A DNA stretch of 64,000 nt, taken from the NCBI GenBank assembly GCA_023433945.1, contig JAEYTP010000091.1:69178-133177 (forward strand). The letters are read 5' to 3'. Positions 55,352 through 64,000 of the stretch are shown here, in pieces. The position numbers and the translations under genes are program-made. The notes under the pieces are model-generated. The model was given only the letters and a program-made list of their open reading frames with translations, ran no database searches and was not told where the DNA came from. The first letter of the stretch is position 1; each line of letters starts with the position of its first letter. This DNA comes from Bacillota bacterium (GTDB lineage Bacteria; Bacillota; Clostridia; Acetivibrionales; DSM-1351).

Positions 55352-56830
55352 ATGAAGTTTTTTAATGATTATGAGTTTTGGTTTATCACAGGAAGTCAAC
55401 ACCTATACGGGCCTGAGACACTGAGACAGGTTGATGTCAATTCAAAGCTACTAGTTGAAGGCTTGAACAAGAGTGAGGTAATACCTGCAAACATTGTTTA
55501 TAAGTCAATCGTTACAACTCCAGACGATATAACCAAGATAATAAAGGAAGCTAACTATAACGATAAGTGTGCGGGTATTATTACCTGGATGCATACATTT
55601 TCCCCATCAAAGATGTGGATCAATGGACTGAAGAACTTAAATAAGCCAATGCTTCACTTCCATACACAATTCAATAGAGAGATTCCTGTGAACGAGATTG
55701 ATATGGATTTCATGAATCTAAATCAATCAGCACATGGAGACCGTGAGCATGGATTTATCGGAGCAAGACTTAGAATACCAAGAAAGATAGTAGTAGGATA
55801 TTGGGAAGATGAGAAACCTCAAAAGAAGATAGGCAACTGGATGAGAAGCGCTATTGGTGTTGCTGCTAGCAGCAACCTAAAGGTAGTACGTTTCGGCGAC
55901 AATATGAGACAGGTGGCTGTAACAGAAGGCGATAAGGTTGAAGCTCAAATTAAGCTAGGATGGCAGGTTAATACCCATGGAATAGGTGACCTGGTTCAAA
56001 TAATTAACAAGGTTACAGATGAAGAAATAGATGCGCTTATGGAAGAGTACAAAGCGAAATATGAAATATTAACTGATAATATTGAATCGGTAAGATACCA
56101 GGGTAAGGTTGAAATTGCAATGAAGAAGTTCTTCGAGGAGAATGGCTTCCACGCATATTCAGATACCTTCGAAGACCTCTGGGGAATGGAGCAGCTACCT
56201 GGATTGGCAACTCAAAGAATGATGGAAGCGGGATACGGCTTTGCAGGCGAGGGAGACTGGAAGACAGCAGCTATGGTTGCAGTAATGAAGGTGATGGAGA
56301 CTGGTCTTAAGGGTGGTACTTCATTTATGGAAGATTACACTTACCATCTTGAGAAGGGAAATGAACTTATTCTCGGAGCACATATGCTTGAAATATGTCC
56401 ATCAATAGCTGAAGGTAGGGTTGCAATAGATGTTGAGCCTCTCGGAATAGGCGGCAAAAATCCACCAGCAAGAATGAAATTCAAGGGTAAAGCAGGGGAT
56501 GCAATTTGTGTAACTCTTGTTGACATGGGTGGAAGGATGAGACTAATAGTTAATGATATACAGGCAGTTACACCAATTGCCGATATGCCTAAGCTTCCAG
56601 TTGCACAGGTCATGTGGAAACCATTGCCTGATCTTGAGACATCTGCTGAAGCATGGATACTTGCAGGTGGAGCACACCATACTGTTCTCAGCTATACACT
56701 TACAGCAGAACATATGAGAGATTTTGCTGAAATATTGGGAATTGAATTTGTGCACATCAATGCAAAAACAGATATAAACGAACTCAAGAGAGATTTGATG
56801 CTTGCAGATATAGCATGGAAACTCAAATAA
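55352..56830 (+). CDS. araA: L-arabinose isomerase
   Basis: This 492-residue enzyme starts with YEFWFITGSQHLYGPETLRQ, the family hallmark, and carries MHTFSPSKMWI, FHTQFNREIPV and GLKGGTSFMEDYTYHLEKG with the metal ligands. It converts L-arabinose to L-ribulose. The start is behind AAAAGGGGGATAAGAG. It follows the ribulokinase by 212 bp in the same direction; araD lies 3 kb away. A terminator structure follows at 56905. Confidence 0.95.
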   Translation: MKFFNDYEFWFITGSQHLYGPETLRQVDVNSKLLVEGLNKSEVIPANIVYKSIVTTPDDITKIIKEANYNDKCAGIITWMHTFSPSKMWINGLKNLNKPMLHFHTQFNREIPVNEIDMDFMNLNQSAHGDREHGFIGARLRIPRKIVVGYWEDEKPQKKIGNWMRSAIGVAASSNLKVVRFGDNMRQVAVTEGDKVEAQIKLGWQVNTHGIGDLVQIINKVTDEEIDALMEEYKAKYEILTDNIESVRYQGKVEIAMKKFFEENGFHAYSDTFEDLWGMEQLPGLATQRMMEAGYGFAGEGDWKTAAMVAVMKVMETGLKGGTSFMEDYTYHLEKGNELILGAHMLEICPSIAEGRVAIDVEPLGIGGKNPPARMKFKGKAGDAICVTLVDMGGRMRLIVNDIQAVTPIADMPKLPVAQVMWKPLPDLETSAEAWILAGGAHHTVLSYTLTAEHMRDFAEILGIEFVHINAKTDINELKRDLMLADIAWKLK

Positions 56831-56852
56831 CGCTAAAATTCTTGAGTTTATG

Positions 56853-56980
56853 TTGACTTTGATAGGGTATTATTTTAATATAACCTATGTGTGAACCTCA
56901 TAAAAATGCGGAGCTATTAAAATCCTTGATGCAACTGTAGGGCATCTGAGAAATTTTTATAGCTCCGTATTTTTTATATT
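56853..56980 (+). ncRNA. Possible promoter and small RNA after araA
   Basis: TTGACT (56853-56858) and TAATAT (56876-56881), spaced 17 bp, precede a 90-nt stretch that folds into one long stem (AATGCGGAGCTAT near 56905 with ATAGCTCCGTAT near 56960). An inner GATGC/GCATC stem lies within it, and the whole ends in T residues. It certainly can terminate araA. The promoter-like pair suggests it may also make its own short RNA. Confidence 0.4.
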
Positions 56981-57048
56981 GCATATAAAATCTGTATTGC
57001 ATATTAAATCTATATTGAATAATGACTATAGATTGAATATTCAATCCA
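56977..57048. repeat. 18-bp degenerate tandem repeat
   Basis: Four units of 18 bp of the form TATTGCATATTAAATCTA fill the space between the araA terminator and the end of abfA. The first two units differ at three positions; the last two are more diverged. Confidence 0.6.
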
Positions 57049-57080
57049 TAGTGCTTCTTTTAAAAAAGTTTGGTGTTACT

Positions 57081-59511
<2,431 letters not shown>

Positions 59512-59577
59512 TAATTTCTGCTTTAAATGATTTTTGGAAAAAACTACTTATTAGTTGGTAAAAGGTTTTTTAAAATG

Positions 59578-59624
59578 TTGAAAAACTACTGTATATACTA
59601 TATAATTGAAATTGTACGGACAAC
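59578..59624 (+). promoter_or_regulatory. araD promoter with AraR operator
   Basis: TTGAAA (59578-59583) and TATAAT (59601-59606) with a 17-bp spacer are followed directly by ATTGTACGGACAAC (59611-59624), whose core TTGTACGGACAA is a near-perfect AraR palindrome at the transcription start. The leader to araD is about 230 bases, AT-rich, with no open gene. Confidence 0.8.
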
Positions 59625-59843
59625 TTTTATAGATGAAATTGGAGTATCATGTTACAAGGTGGTTAGGAAGGTAAGTACATATTTGAAAAAAATTTCAATA
59701 TTTTTTTATGAAAAAAACATATTATTAAGTGTATTATTAAAGAAATACCGTATTGTACTGTTATCTAGAAAAAAAGTACATATTATTTGATTATTTAAAA
59801 AAAGAATGATATTTAAAATTGATTAGAACAAGGAGTGTTTAAA

Positions 59844-60533
59844 ATGCTTAAGTATTTAAAAGAAGAGGTTTTACAGGCAAATCTTGACTTGCCTAAATAT
59901 GGACTGGTTACATTTACATGGGGAAATGTAAGTGGAATAGATAGGGAAAAGGGATTGTTTGTTATTAAACCTAGTGGAGTGCCATATTCTGAACTAAAGG
60001 TAGAACACCTCGTTGTTCTAGATCTTGAAGGAAACCAGGTTGAAGGAACACTTAGACCTTCATCCGATACACCTACACACTTGGTTTTATACAAGGAGTT
60101 CCCAGAGGTGGGCGGCGTGGTACATACTCATTCTTCATGGGCAACTAGCTGGGCTCAGGCTGGTAGATCTATACCTGCTTGTGGTACAACACATGCTGAT
60201 TACTTCTATGGTCAAATCCCTTGTACAAGGAAGCTGACAGAACAGGAAGTAAATGGTGATTATGAAAAGAATACTGGTCTTGTAATAGCTGAGACCTTCA
60301 AAAATATTAATCCCATATATGTTCCTGGTGTTCTTGTAGAAGACCATGGACCCTTCAGCTGGGGAAAAAATGCGCATGAAGCTGTTCACAATGCTGTTGT
60401 AATGGAAGAGGTGGCAAAGATGGCATTTAACACAGAATTGCTTTCACCTGGCAATAATGGTGTTAATCAATACTTGCTAGAGAAGCACTTCATGAGAAAG
60501 CATGGAGCAAATGCTTACTACGGACAGAAGTAA
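59844..60533 (+). CDS. araD: L-ribulose-5-phosphate 4-epimerase
   Basis: The protein of 229 residues is a class II aldolase-fold epimerase. It has [20 protein letters not shown], the zinc histidines in [16 protein letters not shown] and [13 protein letters not shown]. It yields D-xylulose-5-phosphate, completing the arabinose route. The ATG at 59844 follows AAGGAGTGTTTAAA; the GTG at 59835 belongs to that site. It has its own AraR-controlled promoter. Confidence 0.94.
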   Translation: MLKYLKEEVLQANLDLPKYGLVTFTWGNVSGIDREKGLFVIKPSGVPYSELKVEHLVVLDLEGNQVEGTLRPSSDTPTHLVLYKEFPEVGGVVHTHSSWATSWAQAGRSIPACGTTHADYFYGQIPCTRKLTEQEVNGDYEKNTGLVIAETFKNINPIYVPGVLVEDHGPFSWGKNAHEAVHNAVVMEEVAKMAFNTELLSPGNNGVNQYLLEKHFMRKHGANAYYGQK

Positions 60534-60555
60534 TTATCCATTTTTTACTAAAATA

Positions 60556-60584
60556 TTGACAGAAGGCATATATATAACTATAAT
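60556..60584 (+). promoter_or_regulatory. Promoter of the riboswitch leader
   Basis: TTGACA (60556-60561) and TATAAT (60579-60584) are spaced 17 bp. The transcript starts about 45 bases before the first riboswitch and reaches the ATPase gene only after two terminators. Confidence 0.8.
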
Positions 60585-60637
60585 AATTAAAAATAGATAT
60601 TTAATAATTGAGGTTAAACTTTTATATTATTTTTTTA

Positions 60638-60724
60638 TTAAAAGGGAGTAGTTATAATTACAAAGTCAACATCCACGTGAGAATTCACTGGCTTTGTTTC
60701 CAATTTGGTTTACAAGACTTTTAA
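60638..60724 (+). promoter_or_regulatory. yybP-ykoY (Mn2+) riboswitch, first copy
   Basis: The sequence has the hallmark order of the ykoY type: GGGAGTAG, ACAAAGTC, CACGTGAG, TTCACTGGCTTTGTT and AAGAC. The closing stem TTAAAAG (60638-60644) pairs with CTTTTAA (60718-60724). The 3' side of this stem is also the left arm of the following terminator, so ligand binding should prevent termination. Confidence 0.85.
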
Positions 60725-60753
60725 TGCAAGCAAACTGCATTAAGGGTCTTTTT
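60715..60753 (+). terminator. Terminator of the first riboswitch
   Basis: AGACTTTTAATGCA pairs with TGCATTAAGGGTCT (G-U pairs included) and is followed by T residues. It overlaps the closing stem of riboswitch 1 by ten bases. Confidence 0.85.
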
Positions 60754-60818
60754 ATATTTAAAAATGCAAAACTCTGTGTTTTAGCATTTAGCAAGAAAAT
60801 GTATGTATTAAGAAATAT

Positions 60819-60905
60819 CGGAGGGAGTAACGAGCTGCATACGCAGATGGCTAATCGTCACTACGGCTAAAATGCCCGGTTATCCAATAATTCGTGAGAC
60901 TCTGA
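60819..60905 (+). promoter_or_regulatory. yybP-ykoY (Mn2+) riboswitch, second copy
   Basis: A second GGAGGGAGTAAC is followed by stems AGCTGCATACGCAG and TCGTCACTACGG and ends in CGTGAGACTCTG, matching the GGGGAGTA...GAGACC frame of the class. Its closing bases CGGAG/CTCTG can pair. It lies 95 bp after the first copy and differs from it in the variable stems. Confidence 0.7.
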
Positions 60906-60946
60906 AACAATTGATTTATTCTATTTGTTTCGGAGGCTCATTTTTT
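60895..60946 (+). terminator. Terminator of the second riboswitch
   Basis: TGAGACTCTGAAACAA pairs with TTGTTTCGGAGGCTCA through a stem with two G-U pairs, followed by six T residues. It uses the conserved GAGAC bases of riboswitch 2, giving a second ON-type switch before the ATPase start at 60992. Confidence 0.8.
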
Positions 60947-60991
60947 AATATATATATAATTTATTTACTTTATTTTAAGAAGGGTGAGTGT

Positions 60992-63607
60992 ATGGTGGAC
61001 CAGTATAACAAGGAGTCACAAGAGGTATTAAAACAGTTTAATTCAAATATTGATGGTCTTTCTACTGAAAAAGTAAAAGAGTATCAAAAAAAGTATGGGT
61101 ATAATGAGTTGAATGAATCGGATGGACCGGGAATACTAAAAATATTCTTAAGTCAATTCGCTGATTTTTTAGTTATCATATTACTTTGTGCAGCAGCAAT
61201 ATCCATGTTTATGAAAGACTTCGAGAGCTCCGCAGTTATAATAGCAGTTACAATCTTGAATGCAGTACTTGGCACAGTGCAATATGTAAAGGCACAGAAG
61301 TCATTAGCCAGTCTAAAAGCTATGACACGACCTTCAGCCAAGGTAATAAGGGATGGCGAAAAACAAGAGATACCTTCTAGAGAGGTAGTTCCTGGCGATA
61401 TTCTGATAGTTGAAGCAGGGGACAGCATATGTGCGGATTGTAGAATTGTTGAGAATTGCAGTCTACAAGTTAATGAAAGCTCTCTAACAGGGGAATCAGA
61501 ACCGGTTATTAAGCATAGTGAAGTGATAACTGAAGTAAATGTTCCTATCGGAGATAGAAAGAACATGGTGTTTTCGGGCAGCCTGGTTACCTATGGAAGG
61601 GCCACTTGTGTTGTAACAGGAACGGGAATGAAGACCGAGTTAGGTAAAATTGCTACCTTGCTTGAAACAGCGCAGGAAAAGAAAACGCCTTTACAGGTTA
61701 ATCTAGATAAGTTTGGTAAGAAGCTTTCCATAGCAATACTTATTTTATGTGCAGGTATTTTTATTCTTAATGCTGTAAGAGGCTATGAAATAATGGAAGC
61801 CTTGATGTTTGCAATAGCTCTTGCTGTTGCTGCCATTCCGGAGGCGTTAAGCTCAATAGTAACCATTGTACTTGCTATTGGTACTCAGAAAATGGCAAAA
61901 GAAAACGCTATTGTCAGAAAGCTTCACTCTGTAGAAAGCTTAGGAAGCGTATCAATAATTTGCTCCGACAAAACAGGTACTCTTACACAAAACAAAATGA
62001 AGGTTAAAAAGATATTTGTTAATAAGCAATTGGTGGATTCACAAGCTATAGATAAGTCGGCAAAGCTCCAAAATAAGCTTGTTACCTATGGTATCCTCTG
62101 TAGTGATGCTCAAATATCAACAAATAATGATGAAATAGGTGACCCAACTGAGATTGCCTTAGTCAAACTAGCTAGAGACTATAATGAAAATGAGGTAGAT
62201 ATCAGAAACCAGTATCCAAGGCTTGCGGAGATACCATTTGACTCAGACAGAAAGCTTATGAGTACTGTTCATAAAGTAAATGATGAGCTGGTAATGGTTA
62301 CAAAGGGTGCTTTGGACATAATTCTTGGAAGAATTACTACTATTTTAGAGAATGATTCTGAAGTTAAATTAGCATCAGAACACATAGATGCAATTAGGGC
62401 AGCAAACAAGGAACTCTCAGAAAATGGTCTCAGGGTTTTGGCGGTTGCCTGCAAGAAGCTCAATAGCTACGAGAATATAAGAGTAGAGGATGAAGCAGAA
62501 CTTACGTTTTTAGGAATGTTTGCAATGATAGATCCTCCTAGAGAAGAGTCAAAACAAGCTGTTGAAGATTGTAAGAGAGCAGGTATCAAGCCTGTAATGA
62601 TTACCGGTGACCATATTATTACTGCATCTGCCATTGCCAAACAAATAGGAATACTTGATAACAGGGGAAAAGCAATAGAGGGTAAAGAAATCGAAAATAT
62701 GTCGGATGAGCAGCTAGTAGAAGAGGTTGCTAATATTTCTGTATACGCACGAGTTTCTCCCGAACACAAAATCAGGATAGTAAGAGCATGGCAGCAGCGA
62801 GGTAATGTTGTTGCTATGACGGGAGATGGTGTCAATGATGCTCCTGCATTGAAGCAAGCTGATATAGGTGTTGCAATGGGTAAAACGGGAACAGAGGTTG
62901 CTAAGGATGCATCGTCCATGGTTCTCACAGATGATAATTTTGCAACAATTGTAAAGGCAGTTTCCTACGGAAGAAGCATTTACACAAATATTAAAAGCTC
63001 CATTAAGTTTTTGTTATCGGGTAATATGGCTGGAATACTTGCAGTTTTGTTTACCTCAATAGCTAACTTACCTCTGCCATTTACTGCTGTGCACCTGCTC
63101 TTTATCAACCTTATAACCGACTCTATGCCAGCCATCGCATTGGGACTTGAGCCTTACGGTAAGAATATAATGAATGAAAAGCCGCGTGCAGCAAATGAGT
63201 CAATACTTACAGGTAAGTTCCTGGCTCAGATTGTATTTGAAGGCTTTGTTATCTCAGCCTGTACAATAACAGCATTCTATTATGGCCTCAATATAGGGGG
63301 CGCAACACTTGCAAGTACAATGGCATTCTCTGTAATGACCCTGTCAAGATTGCTACATGGATTTAACTGTCGTTCTGGTCTTCCAATATTCAAGATTGGC
63401 CTGTTCACAAATAGGTTCCAGTGGCTTGCATTGTTGGGTGGAGCACTGCTTTTGACAGGAGTATTGGCTATATCTCCACTACAGTCCATCTTTGACGTAG
63501 ATCCGATTGCTCTTAATCATATTGGAATGGTTGTATTATTCTCAATGGTTTCACTAGTAACCATTCAGATATACAAGACAATTGCAATGCTTGTTGCGAA
63601 AAGGTAA
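60992..63607 (+). CDS. P-type cation ATPase (Ca2+/Mn2+ type)
   Basis: This 871-residue P2-type ATPase has an N-terminal cation-ATPase domain (LSTEKVKEYQKKYGYNELNE), TGES in the actuator (SSLTGESEPV), and PEALSSIVT in helix 4. The phosphorylated aspartate lies in CSDKTGTLT (D326), with MITGDH and GDGVNDAPALK in the hinge. The C-terminal helices carry the transport residues. The ATG at 60992 follows AAGGGTGAGTGT; the open frame before it runs through the riboswitch terminator and is not coding. Control by two manganese riboswitches points to Mn2+ export, with Ca2+ also possible. Confidence 0.92.
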   Translation: MVDQYNKESQEVLKQFNSNIDGLSTEKVKEYQKKYGYNELNESDGPGILKIFLSQFADFLVIILLCAAAISMFMKDFESSAVIIAVTILNAVLGTVQYVKAQKSLASLKAMTRPSAKVIRDGEKQEIPSREVVPGDILIVEAGDSICADCRIVENCSLQVNESSLTGESEPVIKHSEVITEVNVPIGDRKNMVFSGSLVTYGRATCVVTGTGMKTELGKIATLLETAQEKKTPLQVNLDKFGKKLSIAILILCAGIFILNAVRGYEIMEALMFAIALAVAAIPEALSSIVTIVLAIGTQKMAKENAIVRKLHSVESLGSVSIICSDKTGTLTQNKMKVKKIFVNKQLVDSQAIDKSAKLQNKLVTYGILCSDAQISTNNDEIGDPTEIALVKLARDYNENEVDIRNQYPRLAEIPFDSDRKLMSTVHKVNDELVMVTKGALDIILGRITTILENDSEVKLASEHIDAIRAANKELSENGLRVLAVACKKLNSYENIRVEDEAELTFLGMFAMIDPPREESKQAVEDCKRAGIKPVMITGDHIITASAIAKQIGILDNRGKAIEGKEIENMSDEQLVEEVANISVYARVSPEHKIRIVRAWQQRGNVVAMTGDGVNDAPALKQADIGVAMGKTGTEVAKDASSMVLTDDNFATIVKAVSYGRSIYTNIKSSIKFLLSGNMAGILAVLFTSIANLPLPFTAVHLLFINLITDSMPAIALGLEPYGKNIMNEKPRAANESILTGKFLAQIVFEGFVISACTITAFYYGLNIGGATLASTMAFSVMTLSRLLHGFNCRSGLPIFKIGLFTNRFQWLALLGGALLLTGVLAISPLQSIFDVDPIALNHIGMVVLFSMVSLVTIQIYKTIAMLVAKR

Positions 63608-63676
63608 TAGAGGGAAAAATATTAGATACTGTTTGAATACTAAATACAATAATATCTGCTAAATTTAAGTAAAATG

Positions 63677-63719
63677 AGGGATCTGCAACTTTTAGGTTGG
63701 GGTCCCTTGTTTGTTTTTT
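63677..63719 (+). terminator. Terminator after the ATPase
   Basis: AGGGATC pairs with GGTCCCT, extended by an inner CAAC/GTTG stem, and ends in a T-rich tract. Confidence 0.75.
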
Positions 63720-63815
63720 ATACAAGTTTACTAGTGCTCTAGAAACCCTCAAACAGGGACATTAATAAATACTTCCCTTTAGGGAAAGTATAATATTAAG
63801 TATGAGGTGAGGTTT

Positions 63816-64000
63816 ATGAAAAAAACAATAATAGTTGCTTCAATAGTATTAATTTTTGTATTATCGTTGAGCTCAGTGGTATCAGGTCAAAACACTAATT
63901 TGCCCAGAGCGGAGGTTTTACTTAGCTCGGGAGATAATCCTACTATAAACAAAGAATCAAAAGGTGATTTATATTATCAATTATTAGTCACTATCCTATA
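63816..64000 (+). CDS. Exported protein, 3' truncated by window end
   Basis: An ATG behind GAGGTGAGGTTT opens a frame that is uninterrupted to the window edge. It encodes a signal peptide, MKKTIIVASIVLIFVLSLSS to about SGQ, and then polar residues. Only 61 residues are visible, so no family can be given. Confidence 0.7.
   Translation, partial: MKKTIIVASIVLIFVLSLSSVVSGQNTNLPRAEVLLSSGDNPTINKESKGDLYYQLLVTIL

Noticed and set aside
59527..59790. 87-codon frame between the AraC gene and araD
   Set aside because: It covers the araD promoter and AraR operator and has no ribosome binding site.
60872..60991. 40-codon N-terminal extension of the P-type ATPase
   Set aside because: It runs through the second riboswitch and its terminator; the ATG at 60992 has a proper ribosome binding site.

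Overview
This 64 kb window comes from a low-GC, Gram-positive, Clostridia-type chromosome. The signs are strong GGAGG ribosome binding sites, canonical TTGACA/TATAAT promoters with 17-bp spacers, an AraR-type arabinose regulon, a CtsR box and Firmicutes-type riboswitches. The carbohydrate genes (GH51 arabinofuranosidase, CE1-like esterase, fucose, arabinose and 2-keto-3-deoxygluconate pathways, a DUF4838 protein) suggest a plant-polysaccharide-degrading anaerobe. The genus is not proven.

Layout. (1) 1-586 is the 3' end of a DUF4838 gene. (2) 1083-24171 is a defence and mobile island. It starts with a giant exonuclease-RecQ-UvrD fusion and a PD-(D/E)xK-like nuclease. A decayed HNH nuclease gene follows. 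Next is a five-gene operon (8534-13979): PLD-helicase, 62-aa protein, DndD-like ATPase, 155-aa protein, HARE-HTH protein. A DUF262 protein with a DGQQR motif follows. After a stretch of remnants (a truncated dndA copy and a helicase tail) comes the complete DNA phosphorothioation operon dndBCDEA on the minus strand. No gene resembling DndF/DndG/DndH is visible, so the five-gene operon and the DUF262 protein are the best candidates for an alternative restriction partner. (3) 24172-37354 is mixed chromosome: a VWA protein, a NiCo-riboswitch-controlled CDF transporter, PadR and TetR regulators, an alpha/beta hydrolase, a leader-controlled rsgA paralogue, an isochorismatase-like hydrolase and a secreted TPR protein. 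(4) 37603-42772 is L-fucose catabolism (aldolase, DeoR regulator, isomerase, RhaB-type kinase). (5) 42885-46929 holds hsp20 with a CtsR operator, then GntR, KDG kinase and KDPG aldolase. (6) 47151-50762 holds a lipase-like/GAF fusion and a chemoreceptor. (7) 51037-60533 is the arabinose regulon: araR, esterase, ribulokinase, araA, abfA, an AraC regulator and araD, with AraR boxes. (8) 60556-63607 is a cation P-type ATPase behind two tandem yybP-ykoY (Mn2+) riboswitches, each with its own terminator. The window ends in a truncated exported protein.

Two themes stand out. One is the phosphorothioation locus with an unconventional effector set and a promoter whose operator overlaps the -10 and spacer. 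The other is a recurrent habit of short intergenic tandem repeats (13, 18, 21, 29, about 31, 40 and 50 bp periods). Several of them begin at the stop codon of the upstream gene, as if seeded from its 3' end.
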